Below are positions 1 through 7,756 of a DNA stretch of 34,124 nt, piece by piece (position 1 is the stretch's first letter; every line of letters starts with the position of its first letter). The DNA lies in the NCBI GenBank assembly GCA_903900775.1, contig CAIUOD010000007.1, forward strand, positions 1 through 34,124. The letters run 5' to 3'. The notes beneath the pieces are model-generated. The model saw only the letters and a list, made by a program, of their open reading frames with translations, ran no database searches and was not told the origin of the DNA. The position numbers and the translations under genes are program-made. The DNA comes from Candidatus Adlerbacteria bacterium (GTDB lineage Bacteria > Patescibacteriota > Minisyncoccia > Phycocordibacterales > SBAW01).

Positions 1-10
1 AGGGTGTGTA

Positions 11-631
11 ATGGCCACGTTTGAGGGCAACCCTTGTAGGCTACCCGGGGGGGGTTCTAACAACGGGTCGTATAATTCCAGCACCAACGGTGGTGGTGAA
101 GGCGGCAGTGGTGCTTCTTATAGCGGGGCAAACTCCGCTGACACGTCAGCGAAGGGTGGCTCTGCAGACCCTGGCACTGCCGGAGCAGAAGGGAACAGTG
201 GATCAGAGAGCAGTGGTGGAGGTAGCGGTGGCGGTGCATGCTTTGCCGCTGGAACACCAATAGAGATGGCAGATGGTTCCGCAAAGCCAATTGAGGCGGT
301 GCAGCTTGGCGATATGGTTATGTCGTATGACGCAAATGGTTCGCTGACACCGGCAAAAGTTCTACAAATTTTGGTTCACCCAAATCAGCCCGTGAATAAC
401 TTAAACGGCATACTGGTGACTGGTGAACATCGGTTTTTGACATCAAACGGCACGTACAAGCACGATTCTGACCTACAGCATGGAGTAGACAAGCTTGTGG
501 CGGCTGATGGCTCTCTCGTTTCCGATTGGACACTGACGCCAACGGGTAAGGTGATGACCGTATACAATTTTACGATTGAAGGTACACATACCTATATCGC
601 AGGAGGCTTCCGTGTACATAACTCAAAGTAA
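11..631 (+). CDS. Hint (Hedgehog/intein) autoprocessing-domain protein, possibly 5'-partial
   Basis: A 206-residue product in two parts. Residues 13-76 are a Gly/Ser/Asn/Ala-rich low-complexity linker. From Cys77 (motif CFAAGTPI) to the end it is a Hint fold of the pretoxin-HINT type: Cys77 as the N-terminal nucleophile, TGEH at 137-140 as the block-B Thr/His motif, VYNFTIEGTHTY at 184-195, and a terminal VHN followed only by Ser-Lys. Family knowledge: such domains cleave or splice the chain at the Cys and at the Asn. In polymorphic toxins a toxin domain follows VHN; here nothing does. The reading frame is open to the window edge and no signal peptide is visible, so the ATG at 11 may be internal to a longer surface protein. 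A strong terminator follows. Confidence 0.7.
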   Translation: MATFEGNPCRLPGGGSNNGSYNSSTNGGGEGGSGASYSGANSADTSAKGGSADPGTAGAEGNSGSESSGGGSGGGACFAAGTPIEMADGSAKPIEAVQLGDMVMSYDANGSLTPAKVLQILVHPNQPVNNLNGILVTGEHRFLTSNGTYKHDSDLQHGVDKLVAADGSLVSDWTLTPTGKVMTVYNFTIEGTHTYIAGGFRVHNSK

Positions 632-642
632 TGCTGAAAAAA

Positions 643-671
643 CCGCCGCGGCCTTGGGCCGCGGCGGTTTT
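643..671. terminator. Bidirectional intrinsic terminator
   Basis: An 11-bp perfect GC stem (CCGCCGCGGCC / GGCCGCGGCGG, loop TTG) has a T-run on its right and an A-run on its left. It can therefore end both the Hint gene (plus) and rpmB (minus), which converge here. Confidence 0.85.
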
Positions 672-691
672 GCGTTTCCGATTTAAAAAAA

Positions 692-934
692 TTAGATAAG
701 CCCCGCTTTTTTGAGTGTTTTGTAAGCGCCGTTTTTAGCGATAGTCTTGAGCCCTTGGGTCGAGATAGTGACGACCACCGTGCGATTGAGCTCGGGCACA
801 AAAATGCGCTTCTTTTGAAGATTGGGATACTTGCGCACCATGCCGGTCGGGTTGTATTTGGTCGCGCGGATGCGGTTGCTGTAGCCGCCAGCAACTTTCG
901 AGCCTTTTTTAGTGATGGGACAGATTTTTGCCAT
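692..934 (-). CDS. rpmB: 50S ribosomal protein L28 (bL28)
   Basis: An 80-residue basic protein with the family start MAKICPITKKG, then NRIRATKYNPTGMVRKYPNLQ and the conserved RTVVVTISTQGLKTI region. It is full length for bL28, a large-subunit protein near the E site. There is no CxxC pair, so it is the zinc-free form. It is a single-gene unit, divergent from the M50 protease gene and ended by the bidirectional terminator at 643-671. No Shine-Dalgarno sequence precedes the ATG. Confidence 0.95.
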   Translation of the reverse strand: MAKICPITKKGSKVAGGYSNRIRATKYNPTGMVRKYPNLQKKRIFVPELNRTVVVTISTQGLKTIAKNGAYKTLKKAGLI

Positions 935-952
935 ATGATTATCGAGGTCGCA

Positions 953-971
953 TCATGCTATCATATATTGT
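953..971. promoter_or_regulatory. Overlapping divergent -10 elements for rpmB and the M50 gene
   Basis: Plus strand: TGCTATCAT, an extended -10 with TATCAT at 959-964. Minus strand: TATGAT over 965-960. The two overlap by 5 bp, and each predicted start lies about 19 nt before its ATG (990 and 934), so the genes probably share one promoter region and compete for it. Inferred from sequence only. Confidence 0.5.
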
Positions 972-989
972 CTGATTCGCAAATAATCT

Positions 990-1643
990 ATGCAATTTCT
1001 CTTCTATTTCATCGTCCTTATCTTCTCGGTCATCCTCCACGAGGTCGCGCACGGCTATATGGCCAACTGGCGGGGCGACCCGACCGCGCGCTTGCAAGGC
1101 CGCCTCACGCTCAACCCCATCTCGCACATCGACCCCACGGGCACGATCATTCTCCCGCTCCTTATGTGGATGGCGCAGGGCTTCGGGCCCAACCCCATCC
1201 TCCTGGGCTACGCCAAACCGGTGCCCTACAATCCCTACAATCTGCCCGGAAAATACGACGAGCTCTTGGTGGCGGGCGCGGGGCCGGCAACGAACATTTT
1301 TCTCGCCGTTCTTTTTGGTTTGGCAATCCGTTTTGCGGGGCCTTTGGGTTTGAGCGGGGCAGTGGGGCTTTTGGATGCCTTCGCTATCATCGTGTTAGTC
1401 AATATGCTTTTGGCACTCTTCAATCTTATCCCGATACCGCCGCTGGACGGCTCGAAGGTGCTCTCGGGAATTTTGCCTGGTGCTTTGGGGCAGGCCTACA
1501 ATCGCTTCCGCCACTCGTTTGAACGGATGGGGGTACTCACGGGCACTTTGGTTATTCTCGTCATTTTCTACTTCTTGCTCGCGCCCATTTTTGGCAAAGT
1601 GCTCCTGACCCTCTTCCAGCTTTTGACAGGAGCCTCGCTGTAA
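990..1643 (+). CDS. Site-2 protease family (M50) membrane metalloprotease
   Basis: 217 residues, mostly membrane segments. HEVAH at 17-21 is the HExxH zinc motif inside the first hydrophobic helix, and [10 protein letters not shown] at 145-154 carries the third-ligand Asp of the family's NxxPxxxLDG signature. No PDZ domain is present, so it resembles the short M50B proteases rather than RseP. Such enzymes cut membrane-embedded substrates, often in stress or processing pathways; the substrate here is unknown. It has its own extended -10 upstream, and its last codons contain the -35 box of the rpsL promoter. Confidence 0.88.
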   Translation: MQFLFYFIVLIFSVILHEVAHGYMANWRGDPTARLQGRLTLNPISHIDPTGTIILPLLMWMAQGFGPNPILLGYAKPVPYNPYNLPGKYDELLVAGAGPATNIFLAVLFGLAIRFAGPLGLSGAVGLLDAFAIIVLVNMLLALFNLIPIPPLDGSKVLSGILPGALGQAYNRFRHSFERMGVLTGTLVILVIFYFLLAPIFGKVLLTLFQLLTGASL

Positions 1644-1679
1644 TATAGAGTGCTCTGTAGCGCGCGATGGCGCGTTTTT
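1623..1679 (+). promoter_or_regulatory. rpsL promoter and 5'-terminal hairpin
   Basis: A perfect -35 TTGACA at 1623-1628, inside the preceding gene, then a 17-nt spacer and TAGAGT at 1646-1651 (alternatively TATAGA at 1644). The predicted start near 1658 is followed directly by the stem CGCGC-GATG-GCGCG (1661-1674) and five T, only 7 nt before the rpsL ATG at 1687. Confidence 0.6.
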
Positions 1680-1686
1680 ACTTCAC

Positions 1687-2097
1687 ATGGCACGCATCTC
1701 ACAACTCGTCCGCCGGGGGCGCTCAACCGCCAGCCGCGTAAAGTCCAAGTCGCCCGCACTCAAGCGGGGCTTCAACGTGCTCAAAAACCGCCCGGTCTTC
1801 TACCCCAGCCCCTTCAAGCGCGGCGTGTGCACCAAAGTGACGACCATGACCCCGCGCAAACCAAACTCGGCCGTGCGCAAAATCGCCCGCGTCCGCCTCA
1901 CCAATGGCCAAGAAATCACCGCCTACATCCCGGGGGAGAAGCACAACCTCCAGGAGCACTCCGTGGTCATCGTGCGCGCCGGCCGCGTGAAGGACATCAA
2001 CGTCCGCTACCAGATTGTGCGCGGTCGCCTCGACGCCGGCGGGGTAGAGAAGCGCAATGTCTCCCGTAGCCGCTACGGTGTTAAGAAACCAAAATAA
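1687..2097 (+). CDS. rpsL: 30S ribosomal protein S12 (uS12)
   Basis: 136 residues. The decoding-centre loops are recognisable: [33 protein letters not shown] and [12 protein letters not shown]. An insertion of about a dozen residues before KRGVCTKV, relative to E. coli, gives the longer form seen in many bacteria. The loop that normally reads RGGRVKDLPGVRY is [12 protein letters not shown] here: one residue shorter and without the Pro-Gly that follows Lys-Asp. That loop lies near the A-site codon and is the site of streptomycin-resistance changes in other species. It is the first gene of the str cluster, 30 nt upstream of rpsG. No Shine-Dalgarno is visible. Confidence 0.96.
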   Translation: MARISQLVRRGRSTASRVKSKSPALKRGFNVLKNRPVFYPSPFKRGVCTKVTTMTPRKPNSAVRKIARVRLTNGQEITAYIPGEKHNLQEHSVVIVRAGRVKDINVRYQIVRGRLDAGGVEKRNVSRSRYGVKKPK

Positions 2098-2127
2098 AAT
2101 AGTTAACTATTTTCAATAAAAAAGTAT

Positions 2128-2598
2128 ATGCGTCGCCCTGTAAAAAATCGTAATATCGTTGGCCCGGACATGAAGTACAACTCTGCCCGCGTGGAGAAGT
2201 TCATCAACTCGGTCATGTGGGACGGCAAAAAGTCGACCGCTCGCAAAGTGGTCTACGACTCTTTTGATTTGATCAAAGAAAAAACTAAGGTGGAGAGCCC
2301 GCTCGAACTTTTTGAGACCGCTATCCGCAACGTGAGCCCACAGGTAGAGATCCGCTCCCGCCGCGTCGGCGGCGCCAACTATCAGGTGCCGCGCGAGGTG
2401 CGCCCCGAGCGCAAGCAGGCACTGGCCTTCCGTTGGATACTCTTGGCCGCCCGCGCCCGCAAAGGTATGCCGATGCATAAGCGCCTGGCCGAGGAACTCA
2501 TTGCCGCTTCAAATAACGAAGGCTCTGCCGTCAAAAAGCGCGAGGATACGCACCGTATGGCCGAAGCCAACAAGGCCTTTGCCCACTTCGCGTGGTAA
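2128..2598 (+). CDS. rpsG: 30S ribosomal protein S7 (uS7)
   Basis: 156 residues, the usual length. It starts MRRPVKNRN and includes the 16S-binding [14 protein letters not shown] segment and the C-terminal [11 protein letters not shown] tail. S7 nucleates assembly of the 30S head. It is cotranscribed with rpsL across an A/T-rich 30-nt gap without a Shine-Dalgarno. The last ten codons, the stop and 11 nt of 3' sequence (2565-2609) are repeated exactly at 3212-3256, after the next gene. Confidence 0.96.
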   Translation: MRRPVKNRNIVGPDMKYNSARVEKFINSVMWDGKKSTARKVVYDSFDLIKEKTKVESPLELFETAIRNVSPQVEIRSRRVGGANYQVPREVRPERKQALAFRWILLAARARKGMPMHKRLAEELIAASNNEGSAVKKREDTHRMAEANKAFAHFAW

Positions 2599-2609
2599 AA
2601 CAGCTCTCT
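2565..2609 (+). repeat. rpsG 3'-end repeat, copy A (in place)
   Basis: Original copy of a 45-nt unit that encodes the end of S7 and its stop codon. It contains a small hairpin, CCAC-TTCGC-GTGG, over the last two codons. It is identical to 3212-3256, and its core recurs at 3712-3727. Confidence 0.9.
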
Positions 2610-2620
2610 CTTTTTGTGCG

Positions 2621-2629
2621 TGATACTAT
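2621..2629 (+). promoter_or_regulatory. Extended -10 of the first membrane gene
   Basis: TGATACTAT (TG-A-TACTAT) ends 8 nt before the ATG at 2638, so the predicted mRNA has almost no leader. The same element recurs as TGATACGAT before the next two genes. Confidence 0.5.
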
Positions 2630-2637
2630 TTTAGGAT

Positions 2638-3213
2638 ATGGGACCTATTGAAGGCGCAGCATTTGTTGTCTTTTTAATCGCAATACTTTTTGCTAGTGTT
2701 TACTTTGTGACACGTGCGCGCTGGACCATGCGCAACGCGACCAGATCATTTACTAAAGATGATACCGAGCGAATAAGGCGGAACCCCTATTTTGCGGGAA
2801 TCTTTTTCATTCTTGCCCTCGCTCTTTTGAGTTATGGTTGGTATTTAGGAAATCAAAATAGCGCTTTCGCAGCTTTAGCACACAAAGCGACTGGGCAAGT
2901 AATTGAGCTCCGGATAGATCTCACCCCCAGCAGTTTGGATGATTATGGCAACCATATAAGTTCAATATCCTATCCTGTTGTCCTTTTCACTACAGACAAA
3001 GGCCAACAGTTTACTTTCCAATCTGATATAGGCGACACTTCCTCTCAGTACAAAAAAGGCGACGCGGTGGAAGTCCTCTACGATCCCTCAGACCCCAAGA
3101 ACGCGAGAATCGCTTCACAGGATTCGCTATCATCACTTCTTTTCTTTCTTGGACTGATCTTTTTGATCGCGCCAATCGTCTTTGTCTGGAAGAAGTTTTT
3201 TGCCAAACCATAG
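2638..3213 (+). CDS. DUF3592-type membrane protein
   Basis: 191 residues. A hydrophobic helix at about 6-24, a second at 51-70, an extracytoplasmic-looking beta region (about 85-160) and a C-terminal helix at about 164-184. The segment KKGDAVEVLYDPSDPKNARI matches the DUF3592 signature (VxVxYDPxxPxxA). Function unknown for the family. It is more A/T-rich than the ribosomal genes on either side. Its stop codon overlaps the start of the second rpsG 3'-end repeat, so the gene lies between exact 45-nt direct repeats. Confidence 0.75.
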   Translation: MGPIEGAAFVVFLIAILFASVYFVTRARWTMRNATRSFTKDDTERIRRNPYFAGIFFILALALLSYGWYLGNQNSAFAALAHKATGQVIELRIDLTPSSLDDYGNHISSISYPVVLFTTDKGQQFTFQSDIGDTSSQYKKGDAVEVLYDPSDPKNARIASQDSLSSLLFFLGLIFLIAPIVFVWKKFFAKP

Positions 3214-3256
3214 CCAACAAGGCCTTTGCCCACTTCGCGTGGTAAAACAGCTCTCT
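3212..3256 (+). repeat. rpsG 3'-end repeat, copy B
   Basis: An exact 45-nt copy of 2565-2609. It would still encode [10 protein letters not shown] and stop, but has no gene body before it, so it is a displaced fragment of rpsG. The following promoter-like bases also resemble those after copy A. Confidence 0.9.
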
Positions 3257-3275
3257 TTTTGTGTGATACGATTAT
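3256..3275 (+). promoter_or_regulatory. Repeated promoter module, copy 1
   Basis: A 20-nt block containing TGTGATACGAT (extended -10 TG-A-TACGAT), 7 nt before the ATG at 3282. It is identical to 3770-3789, which lies the same distance before the next gene. Confidence 0.55.
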
Positions 3276-3281
3276 CGTGAG

Positions 3282-3695
3282 ATGGCAGACCTACTCATCC
3301 TTTCAAAGGGCATCCTTCTTGCGTTTGTTTTGGCACTGCCTTTCCTTTGGGTGTGGGTTAATCGCAGGCGATTTAAAAATAAGGACGATTCACTCTCTTA
3401 CACGATAGTTAATTCGATACTGGGGATTATCGAGATTCCGTTGATGATTCTTGTAGCTGCCTGGGTTATAGTAATTCTAGGAGGCGCGGGCTCTTGCCAC
3501 GGTTCCTCGTCTTGCGGAGACAGTGGTTTAGCTCTTTATCTACTTACTTTGATTATAGGATTCCCTCTTCTAATTCTTTATTTAGTCCTGAGTCTGTTGC
3601 CGGTAGGGAATAAGAAAGTGCGAAACTTGCCGTGGTGGGTCCCCGGGCTAGCGCTAGCGGCAATCATCCTTGGCATTACCTATTTCATTGGTTAA
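3282..3695 (+). CDS. Small polytopic membrane protein, unknown family
   Basis: 137 residues with about four hydrophobic segments (roughly 5-26, 42-68, 82-106, 118-136), a basic NRRRFKNK loop and a Cys pair in GSCHGSSSCGDSG between helices 2 and 3, which could form a disulfide. I recognise no family. It is the second member of the three-gene membrane array between rpsG and fusA, with its own extended -10 and almost no leader. A shorter, diverged copy of the rpsG-end repeat follows it. Confidence 0.65.
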   Translation: MADLLILSKGILLAFVLALPFLWVWVNRRRFKNKDDSLSYTIVNSILGIIEIPLMILVAAWVIVILGGAGSCHGSSSCGDSGLALYLLTLIIGFPLLILYLVLSLLPVGNKKVRNLPWWVPGLALAAIILGITYFIG

Positions 3696-3711
3696 GAGAT
3701 TCTATGGCCGT

Positions 3712-3727
3712 CCACTTCGCGTGGTAA
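3712..3727 (+). repeat. rpsG 3'-end repeat, copy C (eroded)
   Basis: The 16 nt CCACTTCGCGTGGTAA are identical to the core of copies A and B, including the small hairpin and the stop codon. The flanking bases have diverged (preceded by ATGGCCGT rather than AGGCCTTTGC). Confidence 0.8.
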
Positions 3728-3755
3728 TTTCAACCTAAAACACTATTAACAAAGA

Positions 3756-3774
3756 CCGCCGCAGGGCGGTTTTT
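3756..3774 (+). terminator. Intrinsic terminator
   Basis: Stem CCGCC-GCAG-GGCGG followed by five T. It ends the second membrane gene, and its T-run is also the first part of the next promoter module. Confidence 0.7.
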
Positions 3775-3789
3775 GTGTGATACGATTAT
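3770..3789 (+). promoter_or_regulatory. Repeated promoter module, copy 2
   Basis: Identical over 20 nt to 3256-3275. TACGAT at 3781-3786 ends 9 nt before the ATG at 3796. Confidence 0.55.
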
Positions 3790-3795
3790 TTCGTT

Positions 3796-4113
3796 ATGGT
3801 TAGAAAAATTGCCATTACTATCGGTCTCGTATTGTTGGCGCTAGCTGTGATCAGTCCAAACTTTGAAGAGAGTCTTGTTGCGTTCTCGTACGCCGAAATC
3901 ATACTCTTCTTTGCATTTCGTCCAGCGTTTTTACGCTACACGGCACACCATAATCGCATAGTGCAAAATCTTGTAATATTCGTCGTGGAGTTTGTCGCAA
4001 TTTTCGGTTTTATACTCATGATTTCTTTCCCGCTACTTCACTGTTCAGATATAGGGTGCCCAGCATATTTTTCCCAATCTTGGTATCAAGTGCTTTGGGG
4101 TCTATTTGGGTAA
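3796..4113 (+). CDS. Small membrane protein, unknown family
   Basis: 105 residues. A first hydrophobic helix at about 4-21, then 31-45 and 58-80, ending in an [11 protein letters not shown] segment with two Cys that could pair outside the membrane. No family recognised. It is the third membrane gene between rpsG and fusA and has the repeated near-leaderless promoter. Like the previous product it combines hydrophobic helices with one Cys pair, but I see no clear sequence similarity between the two. Confidence 0.6.
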   Translation: MVRKIAITIGLVLLALAVISPNFEESLVAFSYAEIILFFAFRPAFLRYTAHHNRIVQNLVIFVVEFVAIFGFILMISFPLLHCSDIGCPAYFSQSWYQVLWGLFG

Positions 4114-4135
4114 TTGTTTCCATCGTGCTTGGCAA

Positions 4136-4189
4136 TTTACTTTTTCTCGCTTTTCGAGTATCGTAGTGGAGCGCCCGTGCGGGCGTTTT
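4136..4189 (+). promoter_or_regulatory. fusA promoter and 5'-terminal hairpin
   Basis: TTTACT (4136-4141), a 17-nt spacer, then TATCGT (4159-4164). The predicted start near 4171 meets the stem CGCCC-GTGC-GGGCG (4172-4185) and four T, 12 nt before the ATG. The stretch before the -10 (CTTTTCGAG) closely resembles the one before the rplC -10. Confidence 0.6.
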
Positions 4190-4201
4190 AATTTACAATA
4201 T

Positions 4202-6352
4202 ATGCCCCAACGAGACTATCCATTGGAGAAAGTGCGCAACTTCGGCATCATCGCTCACATCGATGCGGGCAAGACGACCACCTCCGAGCGCGTTTTGTAC
4301 TACACCGGTAGCCAGCACAAGATAGGCGAGGTGCACGAAGGAGAGACCACCACCGACTGGATGGAGCAGGAGCGCGAGCGCGGCATCACCATCACCGCCG
4401 CGGCCGTCTCATGCTTTTGGACGCGCACCGATGAGCCCGACAAAAAAGATCTCGCGAAGAAATACCGTTTCAACATCATCGACACCCCCGGGCACATCGA
4501 CTTTACCGTCGAGGTGAAGCGCTCGATGCGGGTGCTCGACGGCGCCATCGTCGTCTTCGATGGCGTGGCCGGTGTGGAGCCGCAGTCTGAAACTAACTGG
4601 CGCTATGCCGACGAGGCCAATGTGCCTAGAGTGTGCTTCATCAATAAGCTTGATCGCATGGGCGCAAATTTTGAAAAATCGTTTCAGTCTATCCTCGACC
4701 GTCTGAACAAAAATGCGGTGCGCATGCAGTTGCCGATTGGCGCCGAAGAAAAATTCGAGGGTGTTATTGATCTGCTCGACATGAAGGCCTACGGCTTTGA
4801 GGGTGAGATGGGTCGCGACGTCGTCGAAATTCCTATCCCCGAAAATCTCAAAAGCGACGCGGCTACGTATCGCGCAGAGCTCGTGGAGAAGATTGTCGAG
4901 CAAGACGACCAGATGATGAACGAGTATTTGGATGGCAAAGAGCCCACCCTTGAGCAACTTAAAGCGACCCTTCGCAAGGCCGTTATCGACAATAAGCTTT
5001 TCCCCGTTTATACCGGTTCTGCATTGAAAAATAAGGGTGTTCAGCAGGTGCTCGACGCCGTCGTCGACTATTTGCCGAGCCCGCTTGATGTGCCGCCGGT
5101 CAAGGGTGTCAACCCGAAGACGGGCGAAGAGGTTACTCGCCACGCCTCCGACGCGGAGCCGTTCTGTGCGCTTGTTTTTAAAATCCAGCGCGACCCGTTC
5201 GTGGGGCAGTTGGCGTTCTTCCGCGTCTACTCGGGCACCATCGAGGCGGGTTCGTATTTGTATAACTCGACCACCGGCAAGAAAGAGCGTCTCGGCCGTA
5301 TCGTGCGCCTCCAAGCCGACAAGCGCGAAGAGGTAAAGAAAGTCTACGCAGGCGAGATAGCCGCCGCCGTGGGCCTTAAGGATTCCAAAACTTCGCACAC
5401 GCTGTGCGACGAGGAGAACCAGATTATTCTCGAACAGATCAAATTCCCTGAGCCGGTTATTTCACTCCGTATTGAACCTAAAACCAAGGCCGACCAAGAG
5501 CGCATGGGCATGGCGCTCAAAGAACTCTCGGACGAAGACCCGACCTTTAAAGTGGCGAGTGACCCCGAGACTATGGAGACGCTCATCTCGGGTATGGGCG
5601 AGCTCCACCTCGAGATTATCGTCGACCGCATGAAGCGCGAGTTTAATGTCGAGGCCGATGTTGGTAAGCCACAGGTGGCCTACCGCGAAACCATCACTCA
5701 AGGCTCCGAAGCTGAAGGCAAATATATCAAACAGACCGGCGGTCGCGGGCAGTATGGCCATGTGCGTCTACGCCTCAAGCCGCTCGAGCCCATCAACGAA
5801 GACAAGAAGATTTCAAAAAACATCACGCGCGAGGAGCACTTCGAATTCATCAACAGCATCAAAGGCGGCGTCATCCCGCAGGAATACATCCCGGCGGTGG
5901 AGAAGGGCGTCCGCGAGGCTATGGAGCGCGGTATTGTGGCCGGCTTCAAACTGGTGGATATTTCCTGCGAGCTCTACGACGGCTCCTACCACGATGTCGA
6001 CTCGTCCGAAATCGCCTTTAAAATTGCGGCATCTATGGGCTTCCAAGATGCGGCCCGCGCCGCCCGGCCCGTCTTGCTTGAACCGATTATGAAAGTCGAG
6101 GTCGTCGCGCCCGAGAAGTTCATGGGCGACGTCAACGGCTCACTCTCCGGCAAACGCGGCGCTATCGAGGGCATCGAGGAGCGCGGGCTCAACCGCGCCG
6201 TCAAAGCCAAGGTGCCGCTCTCCGAGATGTTCGGCTATACGACCCAGCTGCGCTCGATGACCGAGGGTCGCGCCGGCTTCACCATGGAGTTTGACCACTA
6301 CGAAATCGTCCCCAAAAACGTCGCCGACACCATCATCGCCGGGCGGAAATAA
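4202..6352 (+). CDS. fusA: Elongation factor G
   Basis: 716 residues. Translocase GTPase that moves tRNA and mRNA after peptide transfer and helps recycle ribosomes. Visible motifs: G1 [10 protein letters not shown], switch [13 protein letters not shown]3 DTPGHIDF, G4 NKLDRMG, G5 GSALKNKG, then domain II, domain III ([11 protein letters not shown]...LSDEDPTF), domain IV ([15 protein letters not shown]) and domain V ending [16 protein letters not shown] chose the ATG at 4202 ([15 protein letters not shown]) because the longer frame from 4106 runs through the promoter and hairpin. The gene is separated from rpsG by three inserted membrane genes and from tuf by two secreted-protein genes. Confidence 0.96.
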   Translation: MPQRDYPLEKVRNFGIIAHIDAGKTTTSERVLYYTGSQHKIGEVHEGETTTDWMEQERERGITITAAAVSCFWTRTDEPDKKDLAKKYRFNIIDTPGHIDFTVEVKRSMRVLDGAIVVFDGVAGVEPQSETNWRYADEANVPRVCFINKLDRMGANFEKSFQSILDRLNKNAVRMQLPIGAEEKFEGVIDLLDMKAYGFEGEMGRDVVEIPIPENLKSDAATYRAELVEKIVEQDDQMMNEYLDGKEPTLEQLKATLRKAVIDNKLFPVYTGSALKNKGVQQVLDAVVDYLPSPLDVPPVKGVNPKTGEEVTRHASDAEPFCALVFKIQRDPFVGQLAFFRVYSGTIEAGSYLYNSTTGKKERLGRIVRLQADKREEVKKVYAGEIAAAVGLKDSKTSHTLCDEENQIILEQIKFPEPVISLRIEPKTKADQERMGMALKELSDEDPTFKVASDPETMETLISGMGELHLEIIVDRMKREFNVEADVGKPQVAYRETITQGSEAEGKYIKQTGGRGQYGHVRLRLKPLEPINEDKKISKNITREEHFEFINSIKGGVIPQEYIPAVEKGVREAMERGIVAGFKLVDISCELYDGSYHDVDSSEIAFKIAASMGFQDAARAARPVLLEPIMKVEVVAPEKFMGDVNGSLSGKRGAIEGIEERGLNRAVKAKVPLSEMFGYTTQLRSMTEGRAGFTMEFDHYEIVPKNVADTIIAGRK

Positions 6353-6423
6353 AATAGTTATCCTCTTTGTGGGGGATAGGCCTCTTGTGCGCCCTCGGTG
6401 TGTGTGATTTTATAGATAACAAC

Positions 6424-6460
6424 AGGGTAGCCCCGTAAGGGGCCGCCCTTTCTTTTGTTT
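6424..6460 (+). terminator. fusA intrinsic terminator
   Basis: A two-part stem: outer AGGG/CCCT, inner GCCCC-GTAA-GGGGC with a GNRA-like loop, followed by TTCTTTTGTTTT. Confidence 0.75.
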
Positions 6461-6504
6461 TAGCGCTTATTTACCCATCTCCTTAGAATTAGAAAGTTAT
6501 TAGT

Positions 6505-7665
6505 ATGAAAACTTCGAATGCCGCAGTGCTCTCGCCCAGCTCACTCTTCGATTTAAAACATCTGCGCGTTTTAGCCGTCGCCATCGCGCTTTCATTTGCT
6601 CTGGTAGCGGTGCCGGCCCCTGCCCACGCCGCACCTCTCAATCAGACCCAGATTTCTGCTATTCTCTCTCTTTTGCAATCTTTTGGTGCTAACCAGAACA
6701 CCATCAATAATGTTTCAGCCGCTTTAAACGGTACGGGTGGTAAATACATCGGCGAGAAGGGGAGTCTTTCAGCAGTCCCGATTTCGGGACCAGCTCCACT
6801 TACCGTGGCGTTCACTACTTCGTATGGGATGTCTCCCTCTATAGTTGATGCTACCTATAGTATTGACTTTGGGGATGGGTCGGCGCAAAACATTACCTGC
6901 GACGTCAGTGCGGCTACGTCCCTGTGTTATGCCCCGGTAACCGTTCAACACACGTACAGCGACAAGGGGACGTACACAGCGGCTGTCCACAGTAATGACA
7001 GAATCATCGCGACACAAACAATTGTTGCCACCAATGATCAAGCGACTAGCGCACCAACCGTCACCATCGACCAGAGCTCGCTCACGATTAATGCCCCTCA
7101 AACGGTATCGGCACCTTTAACGAATTCGACGGCGCCCTCGGTTGACGCCATGAATCCGCCCACCGACACGCAGACCTTGGGTGCCCTGACCAGTAAACAG
7201 GCCTTCTATACCTACCTTTACAACTGCGTGCTTGGTAGGGCACCGGATGCTGGTGGGCTCTCCGGCTGGGTGCAGGGCACCATCAACTCGTTCCAGACTG
7301 CCTATCGCGGGTTCTTCAATTCACCCGAATATGTCGCGGCGAATAACTCTGATCAGAAATTTATCAATCAGGCGTACCAGTGTATCCTCTTCCGCACGCC
7401 GGATGCGGTCGGCAATGCGTTTTGGTTATCCAAACTGCAGAGCGGCGCCTCGCGCGATAGTGTCGTAACCTTCTTTGCAGGGAGTTCAGAATTCCAAACA
7501 AAGATCGCACCCACCCTACAAAGCGTGATGGTTTCGAGCCCCGTAAGCGTCGCGCCTTCGGTGCTCTCTCAAGTAGCTTCGGTAGCGGTGATAGTCGCGG
7601 CCGCGCCGTTCAATGTCCTCATCGACAGCCTCTCGCAGATGTTCGTGGCGCTCGGGATGTATTAA
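6505..7665 (+). CDS. Secreted protein: PKD-like domain plus two DUF4214 repeats
   Basis: 386 residues. A signal peptide with hydrophobic core at 22-38 and likely cleavage near AHA/AP (42-43). Residues 45-74 hold LNQTQISAILSLLQSFGA...TINNVSAAL, shared with the next gene. About 84-175 is PKD-like (SIDFGDGS, then HTYSDKGTY). About 231-332 has two DUF4214 units: YTYLYNCVLGRAPDAGG with GFFNSPEY, and INQAYQCILFRTPDA with FFAGSSEF. A hydrophobic C-terminal stretch follows (about 350-378). DUF4214 often occurs in surface and S-layer-associated proteins; its exact role is not known. A TAGAAT -10 at 6484-6489 gives a leader of about 9 nt. Confidence 0.8.
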   Translation: MKTSNAAVLSPSSLFDLKHLRVLAVAIALSFALVAVPAPAHAAPLNQTQISAILSLLQSFGANQNTINNVSAALNGTGGKYIGEKGSLSAVPISGPAPLTVAFTTSYGMSPSIVDATYSIDFGDGSAQNITCDVSAATSLCYAPVTVQHTYSDKGTYTAAVHSNDRIIATQTIVATNDQATSAPTVTIDQSSLTINAPQTVSAPLTNSTAPSVDAMNPPTDTQTLGALTSKQAFYTYLYNCVLGRAPDAGGLSGWVQGTINSFQTAYRGFFNSPEYVAANNSDQKFINQAYQCILFRTPDAVGNAFWLSKLQSGASRDSVVTFFAGSSEFQTKIAPTLQSVMVSSPVSVAPSVLSQVASVAVIVAAAPFNVLIDSLSQMFVALGMY

Positions 7666-7709
7666 AGAGATTCTCGCTGAGAGATAAAGAAATAGAGAAA
7701 AAGGCACTG

Positions 7710-7718
7710 TGCTAGAAT
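7710..7718 (+). promoter_or_regulatory. Extended -10 of the second secreted-protein gene
   Basis: TGCTAGAAT (TG-C-TAGAAT) gives a predicted start near 7725 and a leader of about 32 nt with a small CGAG/CTCG hairpin. No clear -35. Confidence 0.5.
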
Positions 7719-7756
7719 GACGCGAGCGCTTTACTCGTAATCTAGCTACAGAGCTT

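Noticed and set aside
755-1522. A 255-codon plus-strand frame overlapping rpmB and the M50 gene
   Set aside because: Arg/Ala/Pro/His-rich shadow of two well-supported genes, and it crosses their promoter region.
4106-4201. An upstream in-frame start for EF-G
   Set aside because: The extra 32 residues are not EF-G-like and would be translated from the promoter and 5' hairpin.
4409-5398. A 329-codon minus-strand open frame opposite fusA
   Set aside because: Same cause: it lies wholly inside EF-G and shows no independent features.
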